Notes under the pieces: model-generated
The model's input: only the letters and a program-made list of their open reading frames with translations
Databases searched by the model: none
What the model was told of the DNA's origin: nothing
DNA from: Nitrospirota bacterium
GTDB taxonomy: Bacteria > Nitrospirota_A > Leptospirillia > Leptospirillales > Leptospirillaceae
Length of the DNA stretch: 12,302 nucleotides
Direction of reading: 5' to 3'
Assembly: GCA_021838765.1 (NCBI GenBank)
Contig: JAKCCY010000087.1
Coordinates: 1 to 12,302, forward strand
Made by a program: the position numbers and the translations under genes
Shown: in pieces, positions 1-7,441 of the stretch
How the letters are laid out: each line of letters starts with the position of its first letter
Numbering within the stretch: the first letter of the stretch is position 1

Positions 1-602
1 TCGGAAACAGGAAGGAATCCGTTTTTTGTCACTTGAACAAGGTAGGTTCCTCCGGGAATCTGGGAGAGCTGATAGTTGCCGTTCTGGTCGGACCTCAGGA
101 CATAGATCTCATGCGTTACGAGATTTTTGGCCTTGATTGTTGCGGAAACGGGGGTTTTGGTGTCACCCTTTTTTTGGGTAATAGTTCCGAGAAGGACCGA
201 TGAACCACGAGACAGCATCTGGATTGAAAAATCGATCTCTCCGGTCATTCCCGCTTTCAAAAATCCTTCTTTTCTGGACTGGGAAAAGTTGCCGCCTCCA
301 ACCACGATTTCATAATCTCCGGGAGGGAGGTCGGTGAAAAGGTAGCCTCCCTGGCTGTTTGTTTTTTCCAAAAGGGAGGCGTCGGTTTTTTTATTGTGCA
401 GGATGATGGAGACATTGCCCAAAAGTTTCCGGTCTTTCTGGGATCGAACGATTCCGTAGAGTGTGGATGTTTTTGTCAGGGCCGGCGAGTTTTCGACCTG
501 GGACGCAGGGGACTGCTCAACCGCCCATGATGTACCCGGTGTCCCGAATGCAAGCAGGGCCAGGGAAATTGACACACATTCCCTTCTTAACGTTTGTTTC
601 AT
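1..602 (-). CDS. Secreted protein with carboxypeptidase-regulatory-like repeats (5' part)
   Basis: This minus-strand reading frame stays open for 200 codons from an ATG at 602 to the left edge, so the 3' end lies outside the window. Residues 1-27 are a Sec signal peptide: a basic start (MKQTLRR), a hydrophobic core, and a likely cleavage after SWA. Two similar beta-sandwich units follow, at about residues 48-108 and 137-197. Each has the pattern typical of CarboxypepD_reg-like domains: a YGIV or LGTI opening strand, then QGGYLFTDLPPGDYEI or NGNYQLSQIPGGTYLV. Such domains usually act as structural or binding modules on cell-surface proteins and at the N-termini of outer-membrane receptors. A purine-rich GGGAG about 10 nt upstream can serve as ribosome binding site. 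The gene is divergent from the TetR regulator. The function of the full protein cannot be told from this part. Confidence 0.8.
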   Translation of the reverse strand, partial: MKQTLRRECVSISLALLAFGTPGTSWAVEQSPASQVENSPALTKTSTLYGIVRSQKDRKLLGNVSIILHNKKTDASLLEKTNSQGGYLFTDLPPGDYEIVVGGGNFSQSRKEGFLKAGMTGEIDFSIQMLSRGSSVLLGTITQKKGDTKTPVSATIKAKNLVTHEIYVLRSDQNGNYQLSQIPGGTYLVQVTKNGFLPVS

Positions 603-1004
603 GAGGGACTCCCATTTTTAAGAATCAGATTGTTTTTTGAAAATATGGACAGGTTTCCTGGAAGGAACCCGAAGGGATGGTAGGAAACATCTGTTACGGG
701 AAGATTTGAAATGCATCAAGATTGGAATTTCTTGTCGCAGGGTTGAAACTGATGTTTGATGTTGAGGATCGGTTAGACCCGGGGATGTTATTTGCTTAAG
801 ATTATTGAAGATTGATTCTGTTTTGATAAATGGAGGAATCTTTCGGGGAGTAGGGTTTGGCTGGGGGGAATGTCAATATTGGGTTGGCTCGGATCCCTCT
901 TTAGCAAGGTGCCGCCATGGCTGAGAATCGGGTGCCAGGAAGAGTCGCTGATGTTTTTGTGCTATGGTCTTGACAATTTACCTATCTGCAGGTAGGTTTG
1001 TGAA
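603..1004. other. Intergenic spacer between divergent genes
   Basis: About 400 bases separate the secreted-protein gene on the minus strand from the TetR gene on the plus strand. I see no convincing coding frame, RNA gene or long repeat. The stretch is AT-richer than the neighbouring genes and must hold the promoters for both directions. Only the one facing the TetR gene, at its right end, is readable with any confidence. Confidence 0.5.
970..998 (+). promoter_or_regulatory. Promoter of the TetR gene overlapped by an operator-like palindrome
   Basis: A perfect -35 box TTGACA (970-975) is followed 17 bp later by a weak -10 box TAGGTT (993-998). The interval holds the inverted repeat ACCTATCTGCAGGTAGGT (980-997), symmetric around CTGCAG with one mismatch pair. 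A palindrome between -35 and -10 directly in front of a TetR gene is the usual arrangement for autorepression. The predicted transcription start, 6-7 bp past the -10 box, falls about on the A of the chosen ATG at 1005, so the message may be leaderless. Confidence 0.6.
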
Positions 1005-1586
1005 ATGGTCCAGAACAATATGGAAGAGAAAATCATTGATGTTGCTCAGGCGCTTGTTCAAGCGCGAGGGTTTAATGGCTTCAGTTATCGGGATCTTGCT
1101 GATCGCATCCTGATCCGGACGGCCAGCATCCATTACTATTTTCCCCGAAAAGACGATTTGGCCCGTGCCCTGATGAAACGTTACCGGCGCGACTTTGATG
1201 AAGTCATCCAGAGCATCGATCTCACAGACCGTTCGCCACAGGATCGTCTGACAAGCTACCTGAAGATGTTTTCGGCTCTTTCCAAGGGTGGATCTCGTCT
1301 GTGTCTCTTTGCTGTTTTCTCAGCAGAACTGTCAGCTTTTTCAGAAACAGTTCAGGGAGAGATCCAGTCTTTTTATGAAGATAATATCCGCTGGATTGGC
1401 GGGGTTATTGATGAGGGCCGGTTGTCTGGTGTTTTTTCCTTTCCCGGAGAAAGCAGGGATATCGCCTCTGCCATCTTCTCTTTTCTGGAAGGCGAAATGC
1501 TTGTTCGAAGGGTCTTTCCCGCAAGGGAGTCGTTGACTCAAGTTCCGCCTGCGATAAGAGTCCTGTTGTCCTGGGATTCCCCCTGA
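1005..1586 (+). CDS. TetR/AcrR-family transcriptional regulator
   Basis: This 193-residue protein has the length and layout of TetR repressors. The N-terminal DNA-binding domain spans about residues 7-55, with the helix-turn-helix around 26-46 (FSYRDLADRILIRTASIHYY) followed by the family signature YFPRKDDL. The rest is a helical ligand-binding and dimerisation domain with no recognisable ligand residues; C100 is the only cysteine. The ATG at 1005 was chosen because it starts the domain correctly. An in-frame ATG at 1020 is possible, and neither has a strong ribosome binding site. The gene lies directly upstream of the DsrE-like and YeiH-like genes on the same strand, and palindromes sharing ACCTATCT lie before it and after it. 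Repression of itself and of the downstream pair is therefore inferred. The inducer is unknown; a sulfur compound is a guess from the neighbours. Confidence 0.9.
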   Translation: MVQNNMEEKIIDVAQALVQARGFNGFSYRDLADRILIRTASIHYYFPRKDDLARALMKRYRRDFDEVIQSIDLTDRSPQDRLTSYLKMFSALSKGGSRLCLFAVFSAELSAFSETVQGEIQSFYEDNIRWIGGVIDEGRLSGVFSFPGESRDIASAIFSFLEGEMLVRRVFPARESLTQVPPAIRVLLSWDSP

Positions 1587-1631
1587 TGCCGTTTTCTGGA
1601 GGCCTGATCCACATTATTTGCTTTAAGCGGG

Positions 1632-1665
1632 CCAAGAATCTATCGATCAGTAGATAGGTTCTTGG
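1632..1665 (+). promoter_or_regulatory. Long inverted repeat between the TetR and DsrE genes (second operator or hairpin)
   Basis: The arms CCAAGAATCTATC (1632-1644) and GATAGGTTCTTGG (1653-1665) are complementary over 13 bp, with one position that becomes a U-G wobble in RNA. They are separated by 8 bases. Read on the minus strand, the core begins ACCTATCT, exactly as the palindrome in front of the TetR gene does, which suggests the same regulator binds here. It could also fold as an RNA hairpin at the end of the TetR transcript, but no T-run follows, so it is not a standard intrinsic terminator. Confidence 0.5.
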
Positions 1666-1670
1666 GAAAA

Positions 1671-1694
1671 TGTTGTCTCGATAGTCGGACAACA
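1671..1694 (+). repeat. Second small hairpin upstream of the DsrE-like gene
   Basis: TGTTGTCTCGA and TCGGACAACA pair around a TAG loop, with a single bulged T. It lies 5 bp after the larger inverted repeat and about 50 bp before the ATG of the DsrE-like gene. It may be part of a structured leader or a binding site. A possible -10-like TATATT (1714-1719) lies downstream of it, without a good -35 partner. Confidence 0.3.
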
Positions 1695-1743
1695 GAGTCA
1701 ATCAATCATGTTTTATATTTTTATGAATACCTAAGGAGGAATC

Positions 1744-2106
1744 ATGCCGCAGAAGCATGTTTTTGTCGTCTACTCCGGAGAATCAGATCCAGGTCGCGTC
1801 TATCATGCTCTGGTCTATGCCCTTCAAGCCCATCGCCGCGGAGACGAAGCCCGGCTCTTTTTTGCCGGAGCGGGAACCTACTGGCCGGAGGTTCTTGATG
1901 GAAATCATCCCGTTATGGGAGAGCTCTTTTCCGAGCTTAAAGAGTCTGGAGTTATTAAAGGTGTGACCAGAAACTGCGCAGTGGCTTATGGAAGGGCTGA
2001 GAGCGCGGAAAAGATTCTTCCGCTGGTATCAGGTCCGGAGGAAAGCAAGGGGCAGATCGACCTTCTGGATTATGCCGATCGCGACTACAAGATCTGGGTT
2101 TATTAA
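1744..2106 (+). CDS. DsrE/DsrF-like family protein
   Basis: This 120-residue protein starts at an ATG preceded by a near-ideal ribosome binding site, AGGAGG at 1734-1739. It reads as a small DsrE-fold alpha/beta domain: strand 1 with HVFVVYSG, a long helix in which ALVYALQAHRRGDEARLFF leads into strand 2, a GAGTYWPEVL loop, then a late strand with TRNCAVAYG and an aromatic C-terminus. The only cysteine, C78, sits in VTRNCAVA, the place where several DsrE/TusD-type proteins carry a reactive persulfide-bearing cysteine. DsrE-like proteins usually work in the cytoplasm in sulfur transfer or as subunits of sulfur-trafficking complexes. The neighbours, a TetR regulator and a putative sulfate/sulfite exporter, support a sulfur-related role, but the precise reaction is unknown and sulfur transfer by C78 is inferred. 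Confidence 0.8.
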   Translation: MPQKHVFVVYSGESDPGRVYHALVYALQAHRRGDEARLFFAGAGTYWPEVLDGNHPVMGELFSELKESGVIKGVTRNCAVAYGRAESAEKILPLVSGPEESKGQIDLLDYADRDYKIWVY

Positions 2107-2133
2107 GGATTGCCTTGCCGAAGTATTCCTGAC

Positions 2134-2250
2134 ATGAACCGGATGTTTCTCCCGCTGTCGGCTTGTTGGAAAAGGCTCTTCTTTTCCGGAATCTTTCCGT
2201 TTCTGTCTGGATGGTTGGTTCACCGTCAAACGATGTTGGGCAAGCCATGA
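2134..2250 (+). CDS. Possible 38-residue hydrophobic small protein (tentative)
   Basis: A short frame between the DsrE-like and YeiH-like genes runs from ATG 2134 to TGA 2248-2250. It begins MNRMFLPLSACWKRLFF and contains a hydrophobic segment (about residues 14-29) able to span a membrane. There is no clear ribosome binding site, and its two sides may simply be untranslated spacer. It is listed because it is in the same direction as the operon and next to a membrane transporter, but chance is the more likely explanation. Confidence 0.15.
   Translation: MNRMFLPLSACWKRLFFSGIFPFLSGWLVHRQTMLGKP
2168..2187 (+). repeat. Short hairpin in the DsrE-YeiH spacer
   Basis: GGAAAAG (2168-2174) and CTTTTCC (2181-2187) form a 7-bp perfect stem with a 6-base loop. 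It lies in the 186-bp gap between the DsrE-like and YeiH-like genes. The stem is AT-rich and no T-run follows, so it is a weak candidate for an RNA-processing or attenuation signal rather than a terminator. Confidence 0.25.
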
Positions 2251-2292
2251 GACGGGTAATATGTTTTTGCATGGGTGAAGGGATCGCTTTAA

Positions 2293-3309
2293 ATGATTGA
2301 AAAGGCCAGACACATATTTCAGGCCCTTTTACTGACCGGAGCCATCGCCCTTTTGGCGAAGCTGATTTCTTCAATCGGTTTCCTGAAGGAGCACCTGCCC
2401 CTGGGTCCGGTCATGCTGGCCATTCTTCTCGGGATTGCCGTGAGGAATCTTGTGCCTGTCCACGGGGTTTTTGAAGGGGGAATCCGATTTTCATTCAGAC
2501 AGGTTCTTCGCCTGGGCGTTGCAGGGCTTGGTTTTGCGCTGACGTTTGGGGAGATTGTCTCGGTAGGCGTCAAGGGATTCTTGCTGGACACACTGGTCAT
2601 TATTGGAACCTATCTGTTCGCAAGGCTTCTCGTCCGGCCACTTGGTCTCAGTCAGGAGATCTCATGGCTTTTGGCAACCGGTACCGCGATTTGTGGTGCT
2701 TCGGCGGTCGCCGCGGCAAACTCCGTGGTCAAGGCGAAGGATGAGGAAGTCGCTTTTGCCGTGACCACCGTAACGTTTTTTGGCACCTTGTCGATGTTCC
2801 TTTTTCCGGCCATCGAGCACTGGATGGGGTTCCCGCTTGATGTCTACGGAGCCTGGGCCGGTTCTTCGATTCATGAAGTTGCCCAGGTGATCGGCGCAAC
2901 GGTCAATGTTTCTCCTTCCTCCCTTGCTCTGGGCACCATTCTGAAGCTGACCCGGGTTGTCTTTCTTCTGCCGGTGATCATTCTTCTCGAGTTCTGGATT
3001 TTAAAAGGAAGACGCGAAAGAGGCATCGCGAACAGAAAGGAGCATTTCCCCTGGTTTGTCGTTGCTTTTGCGGTGGTTGTCGGAATCAACTCAATGCATC
3101 TTCTCTCTCCTTCCATGACCGGTGTCTTCAATAACATCGACAGTATCCTTCTGGCGGTTGCCATGGCGGGACTTGGACTTGAAACGAGGCTTTCAAAGGT
3201 TTTTCATGTCGGGGTCGCCCCGGTCAAGGCCGGGGTGGCACTATGGATCTTTGTCAGCGTTCTGGGGTTTGTCCTGTCCTGGGCATTTTATGGAGGCCAT
3301 TCGATCTGA
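2293..3309 (+). CDS. YeiH/UPF0324-family putative sulfate/sulfite exporter
   Basis: This is a 338-residue inner-membrane protein with about ten hydrophobic segments along its length, which is the usual size for the Cons_hypoth698 (UPF0324) family. Family hallmarks are present: GTAICGASAVAAANSVVKAK (130-149), YGAWAGSSIHEVAQV (185-199), KLTR (218-221), and the late segment LLAVAMAGLGLETRL (286-300). Members such as YeiH and TauZ are regarded as exporters of sulfate or related sulfur oxyanions; direct biochemical proof is scarce. The ATG at 2293 has AAGGGA (2278-2283) 9 nt upstream. The gene follows the DsrE-like gene on the same strand with a 186-bp gap and is convergent with the RND adaptor gene, 46 bp away. 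Together with the DsrE-like protein it points to handling and expulsion of a sulfur compound under TetR control. Confidence 0.88.
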   Translation: MIEKARHIFQALLLTGAIALLAKLISSIGFLKEHLPLGPVMLAILLGIAVRNLVPVHGVFEGGIRFSFRQVLRLGVAGLGFALTFGEIVSVGVKGFLLDTLVIIGTYLFARLLVRPLGLSQEISWLLATGTAICGASAVAAANSVVKAKDEEVAFAVTTVTFFGTLSMFLFPAIEHWMGFPLDVYGAWAGSSIHEVAQVIGATVNVSPSSLALGTILKLTRVVFLLPVIILLEFWILKGRRERGIANRKEHFPWFVVAFAVVVGINSMHLLSPSMTGVFNNIDSILLAVAMAGLGLETRLSKVFHVGVAPVKAGVALWIFVSVLGFVLSWAFYGGHSI

Positions 3310-3313
3310 GCCC

Positions 3314-3327
3314 ACGGACCGGTCCGT
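3314..3327. repeat. Perfect palindrome in the convergent gap
   Basis: ACGGACCGGTCCGT is a perfect 14-bp palindrome, lying 4 bp past the stop of the YeiH-like gene in the 46-bp gap between it and the end of the adaptor gene. As RNA it gives at most a short GC-rich stem on either strand. There is no T-run after it on either side, so a bidirectional terminator is possible but not well supported. Confidence 0.3.
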
Positions 3328-3355
3328 TAAATGAGTACTCTGCTGCGTTTCTTGA

Positions 3356-4453
3356 TTATTTCCGGGTCGATGAACTGTTGTTGCCAACCATTGCCCGAAG
3401 TCTGAGGAGTCCTTCCGTTACGATCAGGTCGTCCGGAAGGAAGGGGCCTTCGAGGAGGACTTCCCTGCCATTCTGGGCCACCTTCCGGACATTCAGACGA
3501 ATATAGCCTGTCCCCCTTTTGACAAAGACCTGCAGTGTTCCTGCCTGATTCTGGAAAAGGGCTTCTTTGGGGACGATATAGCCCGTTTGGGGCAGGTCGG
3601 GGACGATCTGCACCGAGACCCAAAGGTCTGGCCGGAAGCGATGTCTTGGGTTTTTAAGGGAAATCCTGATGGGAATAGTCCTTGTCAGTGGATCGGCCAT
3701 GGGAAAAACCCTGGTTATGACCGCCGGAATAGTCTCAAAAGGAGGGTGGAGGGTCCGGATCGACACAGGAAGCCCGACCGTTATACCTCTTTCCTGTCCC
3801 GGGTACAGATAGGCATCGACCCACAGATGTGACAGGTCCGATATCTCGAACAGCCAATCCCCCTGATGAACCTGATTGCCTTCGATTTCTCCTGTTTTGA
3901 TGATGGTTCCGGCAATGGTTGCCCGCACTTCATACCGGTCGGAGGGCTTGTGGGTTTTGATCAGGCGGTCGATTTCATTTTGTGACGCCCCAAGGGTTCG
4001 AAGTTTGGAAAGTGCAAGCGAAAGGAGGTCCCTGTTTCCCGAAGCGTTCATCCGGTGACTTTCCAGAACACTGACGGCTTCAGCCTCAGCGGTCTGGAAC
4101 TGTCTGCTGCGCAGGACGGCCAGAAGTTGGCCTTTTGAGACGGTGTCTCCGGGGAAGGCCTTGATCGAGATGGTCGAAAGCGCACTGACTCTCGACATGA
4201 CTCTCCGGTAATGGACAGGGTCAAAGGTAATCCGTCCGGGGATTATGACCTCCTGGGAGAGACGACCCTTTTTGATGGGGACTGTTTTGACGAAATCATC
4301 CGGATTGGCTTCTTTCTGCGAGACTTCGGCCTTTGACCGGTTTTCCTGATGCTTGCTGCAGCCGGCAAGAATGATCGTCGAACATAAAAGAGTTCCAGAA
4401 CAAAAGACCGCCAGGGCCCGGAATGGTATGCTCAAATCAGATCTGGACATCAT
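3356..4453 (-). CDS. RND efflux periplasmic adaptor lipoprotein (CusB/HlyD-like)
   Basis: This 365-residue periplasmic adaptor links an RND pump to an outer-membrane channel. The N-terminus is a lipoprotein signal: a hydrophobic stretch, then the lipobox LAGC with the lipidated cysteine at residue 32. The adaptor architecture follows: a first half-barrel and lipoyl strand around 78-118 (FDPVHYRRVMSRVS, PGDTVSKGQLLAVLRS), a short helical hairpin about 119-168 with the TLGASQNEIDRL segment typical of CusB-type adaptors, a second lipoyl half (EVRATIAGTIIKTG, GNQVHQGDWLFEI), a beta-barrel (LWVDAYLYPGQE) and a membrane-proximal domain ending in LIVTEGLLRLRAMV. The ATG directly abuts the TAA of the pump gene with no gap, so translation is probably coupled. 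An ATGATG doublet allows a start one codon later. I see no metal-binding Met or His cluster of the CusB type, so the substrate is not evident. Confidence 0.88.
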   Translation of the reverse strand: MMSRSDLSIPFRALAVFCSGTLLCSTIILAGCSKHQENRSKAEVSQKEANPDDFVKTVPIKKGRLSQEVIIPGRITFDPVHYRRVMSRVSALSTISIKAFPGDTVSKGQLLAVLRSRQFQTAEAEAVSVLESHRMNASGNRDLLSLALSKLRTLGASQNEIDRLIKTHKPSDRYEVRATIAGTIIKTGEIEGNQVHQGDWLFEISDLSHLWVDAYLYPGQERGITVGLPVSIRTLHPPFETIPAVITRVFPMADPLTRTIPIRISLKNPRHRFRPDLWVSVQIVPDLPQTGYIVPKEALFQNQAGTLQVFVKRGTGYIRLNVRKVAQNGREVLLEGPFLPDDLIVTEGLLRLRAMVGNNSSSTRK

Positions 4454-7441
4454 TTAGTTTAATCCTTTTTGGGGAGATACTGTTTTTTGAAAAAGGGAAA
4501 GTGCTGCCGGGATGAGGAAAACAGACGAAAAAAAGGATCCGGCAAGACCTCCTAGAACGGCCACTGCCAGTGGCCGTTCCATATCAAGCCCCGCCCCTCC
4601 ACCGAGTGCCAGCGGCAAAAGGGCTGCTGCATTGGCAAGGTGGGTCATGACAATGGGCAGAAATCGGTCAGAGAGCGCTTCTTTCAGCTTCTCCCTGGGG
4701 GAGCCCGTTGCTGAGTCAAAGCGGTTTGCCACAAGGAATCCGTTTTCTGCAGACAGTCCCACCACGAGAATCAGTCCGACAAATGAAGAAATATTGAGCG
4801 TTCTTCCGGAAATGGTCAGTGCGGCTATTCCGGCGAGTACTGAAAAGGCGATTCCTGCGGTCAGGACAAGAGGTGCGGTCCATTTTCCGAACATCCCGTA
4901 GAGAATGGTCACAATGAGAAGAACCGAGCCCAGAAGGGCTTCTCCCAGTGTCCGGAAGCTTTTTTGTTCCTGCTTGTATGCACCGGAGTAAGTGACCCAC
5001 GAGGATTTCGGGAGAGTGAGGGAGGAGATGCGTGTCTTGATCGCTTTGATCACTCCGCCCAGATTTCCATGATCCAGACGTCCTTCTATCCGGAGGATCG
5101 GGGAGAGGTTCTTGTCCTCCTCCTCAATGGCGGGGGGAGTATTGGCGAATGTGACTACCTGGGAGAGTGGTATCAGGGAGCCGTCGGACTGGGTCATCGG
5201 GAGGTGGGAGAGGGGAATCAGTCCATTTCTGTACTGGGAAGGGTAGAGAACCCTGACAGGAAGCGGTCCCTTGGGAGAGAGGACGGTTGTTGCGTTGATT
5301 CCCATGAGGTCTTCTCTTGTCTGTGTGATGATGGATTCCGGTGTCAGTCCCGAAAGTGCGGCAAGGGGAGCGATCACGTGGCCGTCAAGGGTGTCTCCCA
5401 TGGGACGGACGGACAGGTGGACATCGACAAGCCCTGGGATCCCGTCAAGACTGTGCTGGATCATGCTGGCTGTCCTCAAAAGGTCTTTTCTGTTGGGACC
5501 ATGGACTTCAATCACCACCGGAGCTGAAACACCGATCAGGTCACCGAGGCTGTCCTCCATGACCTGGGAGTAGTCCGTGTCCAGCTCGGGTTCATTTTTT
5601 TGAACCCATGGCCTGAGTTCCCGGATCAGAGTGAAGGTTGATTTCGGGTGGTTCCCGGAAAGCCTGATCACGAAATCGCCCTTGTTGGGTTCGGTGATGT
5701 AAAACCCCATCTCCGTTCCAAGCCTTCTTGTCGTGTCGATGACACCCGGAAGGCTTCGGATATGATTTTCAACCCGGAGGACTGCCCGGTCCATGTCGTT
5801 GATGGAGCTTCCCACCGGGGCATGAAAGTCCAGGGTGAAGGAGCCCTCGTCCATTCTGGCCATGAAATTCGTTTTGATGTGGGTTAGAGGCAAAAGCAGA
5901 AAGGCAAACAGAATGGCTCCGCTCCCCAGAATGAGCGGTGGAGAGAGACGTGTCAGCATCCTGGTCGAGATCGCTTCCGGCATCTCGCTTTCCTGCTGGA
6001 TGAATGCCGGAGTCACAAAAGTATTGACCAGAAGAGAAACGCCCAAAAGCGTTACGAAGGAGATGGCCAATGGCTTGAAGAAGGCGCCTACGAGCCCATT
6101 CATGCCAAAAAGGGGAACGAGGGCGAGAATGGTGATCAGCCCTGAAAGAATAAACGGGATCAGGAGGCCTCTCATTCTGAGAGCGTGTCTTCCCCCTTCG
6201 ATGATGACGATAAAGTCGTCGATGACAAGTCCAACTCCGGCAGCAATCCCTCCAAGGATCATGAGGTTCAATGTTTCACCAAGGAGTCCGAGAATGCCCG
6301 CGGAAATAAACAGGATTGCAGGAAGAAGTGCTCCCATCAGGAGAATGGGTGAGACTCGCCTGAGAATCAGGATGACGATGGCCATCGCGCCGGCGAGGCC
6401 GATGGCAAGAGCCCACAGGACGTGCCGGATGGCATCGTGAACAAGTTCTCCCTGATCGTACACGATGGCCGGGGTGCATCCCTTCGGGAGAAGCCTCTTA
6501 AACTCGTCCATATGTGAAAGCAGGGCTCTCTGAATGGTCAGGGCGTTGCCTCCATGGGCACGGTAGATGAGAAGGAGGACTGCGGGGGATCCATTGGCGC
6601 TGATCCTGATCGTTTCGTCGGAAGGTCTGACTCCACGATGAACCGTTGCCAGAAGGTCGATCGGAAGGGGGACTCCTGAGGGTGATGGCAGGAAGATCCT
6701 GCTGATCGCCGATGTTCCGGTCATTGTGTTGTCAATCTGGACTGTCTTGAGGCGGTGGTTCTCGGTTCTTGGTCCAATGACACCGATTTTGTTCTGGGTG
6801 GATAGTGCGCCGACAACATCCGAAAATGTCCGGTGAGCTCCGGCGAGCTTGTATGGATCAACCTCGACATGGATCTCCGGATTTTTGCCTCCGGCAATTT
6901 CGGATTTCCAGACTCCCGGAAGGTTTGAGATATAAGGGATCAGTCTGGTCTTTGCAATCCTTGTGATATGGGGCAGGTTGTTGGAGGTTGAAGAAAGCGC
7001 CACTGTGAGGACAGGCGTATCGGAAGGATACATCCTGATTGCCTGGATACTGGTTCCGGGAGGAAGATCTCCCCGGATGCGTTCAATAGCCTGTGCTACC
7101 CGAGGCAATGCCAGAGACATTTGTTCATTCCAGGAAAATCGGAGAAAGAACTCGGCGGATCCTTGCATCGTTCGGGAGTTGAGTTCCCGGACGCCTTGCA
7201 CGCCCCTCAGGGTAATTCCCACAGGTCTTGTGATCCGGCTTTCCATTTCGGCAAAGGGGATATTGGGAGATCGTACAATGACAGAGACTCTGGGAAAATC
7301 AATGGATGGGTACAAGGTCATGGGAAGATTCCATGCCTTGACCGCTCCTAGAATAGAGAGCACGATTGTCAAGAGGAGAGAAAATCCCCTGTATTTTTTG
7401 ATGAGTGTCATGGCAGGTATCTGATTTGGAGATTGGGACAA
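4454..7441 (-). CDS. RND-superfamily efflux pump, inner-membrane subunit (CzcA/CusA/AcrB-like)
   Basis: This 995-residue proton-driven pump has the two-fold RND layout: a transmembrane helix near 18-36, a large periplasmic porter loop (about 40-335), helices 2-6 (about 336-480), helix 7 (about 502-520), a second porter loop (about 525-828), and helices 8-12 (about 832-985). Transmembrane helix 4 carries the acidic pair D408-D409 within GVGLVIDDFIVIIEG, as in the AcrB proton relay. The second loop opens with MDEGSFTLDFHAPVGSS, typical of the heavy-metal (CzcA/CusA) branch. In TM10 the AcrB-type GLSAKN motif reads GLSAEN, with E899 in place of the relay lysine. The linker after TM6 is short, which partly explains a length below the usual 1020-1050. 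The start is TTG at 7441, with AGGAG (7448-7452) 6 nt upstream; an ATG at 7411 would also preserve the first helix. It is followed without a gap by the adaptor gene, the reverse of the common adaptor-first order. Confidence 0.9.
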   Translation of the reverse strand: MSQSPNQIPAMTLIKKYRGFSLLLTIVLSILGAVKAWNLPMTLYPSIDFPRVSVIVRSPNIPFAEMESRITRPVGITLRGVQGVRELNSRTMQGSAEFFLRFSWNEQMSLALPRVAQAIERIRGDLPPGTSIQAIRMYPSDTPVLTVALSSTSNNLPHITRIAKTRLIPYISNLPGVWKSEIAGGKNPEIHVEVDPYKLAGAHRTFSDVVGALSTQNKIGVIGPRTENHRLKTVQIDNTMTGTSAISRIFLPSPSGVPLPIDLLATVHRGVRPSDETIRISANGSPAVLLLIYRAHGGNALTIQRALLSHMDEFKRLLPKGCTPAIVYDQGELVHDAIRHVLWALAIGLAGAMAIVILILRRVSPILLMGALLPAILFISAGILGLLGETLNLMILGGIAAGVGLVIDDFIVIIEGGRHALRMRGLLIPFILSGLITILALVPLFGMNGLVGAFFKPLAISFVTLLGVSLLVNTFVTPAFIQQESEMPEAISTRMLTRLSPPLILGSGAILFAFLLLPLTHIKTNFMARMDEGSFTLDFHAPVGSSINDMDRAVLRVENHIRSLPGVIDTTRRLGTEMGFYITEPNKGDFVIRLSGNHPKSTFTLIRELRPWVQKNEPELDTDYSQVMEDSLGDLIGVSAPVVIEVHGPNRKDLLRTASMIQHSLDGIPGLVDVHLSVRPMGDTLDGHVIAPLAALSGLTPESIITQTREDLMGINATTVLSPKGPLPVRVLYPSQYRNGLIPLSHLPMTQSDGSLIPLSQVVTFANTPPAIEEEDKNLSPILRIEGRLDHGNLGGVIKAIKTRISSLTLPKSSWVTYSGAYKQEQKSFRTLGEALLGSVLLIVTILYGMFGKWTAPLVLTAGIAFSVLAGIAALTISGRTLNISSFVGLILVVGLSAENGFLVANRFDSATGSPREKLKEALSDRFLPIVMTHLANAAALLPLALGGGAGLDMERPLAVAVLGGLAGSFFSSVFLIPAALSLFQKTVSPQKGLN

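Noticed and set aside
127..315. A 62-codon plus-strand frame near the left edge
   Set aside because: It is antisense to the signal-peptide-bearing gene at 1-602, whose frame shows two recognisable beta-sandwich domains.
2608..2616. ACCTATCTG inside the YeiH-like gene, matching the operator half-site
   Set aside because: It is only a half-site with no inverted partner nearby and codes for ordinary residues, so it is most likely chance.
4512..7424. Several long plus-strand frames (for example 4964-5527 and 5835-6440, up to about 200 codons) opposite the RND pump
   Set aside because: They lie entirely antisense to a gene with clear RND motifs, have no domain of their own, and are rich in Arg, Ser and Pro as expected for shadow frames.
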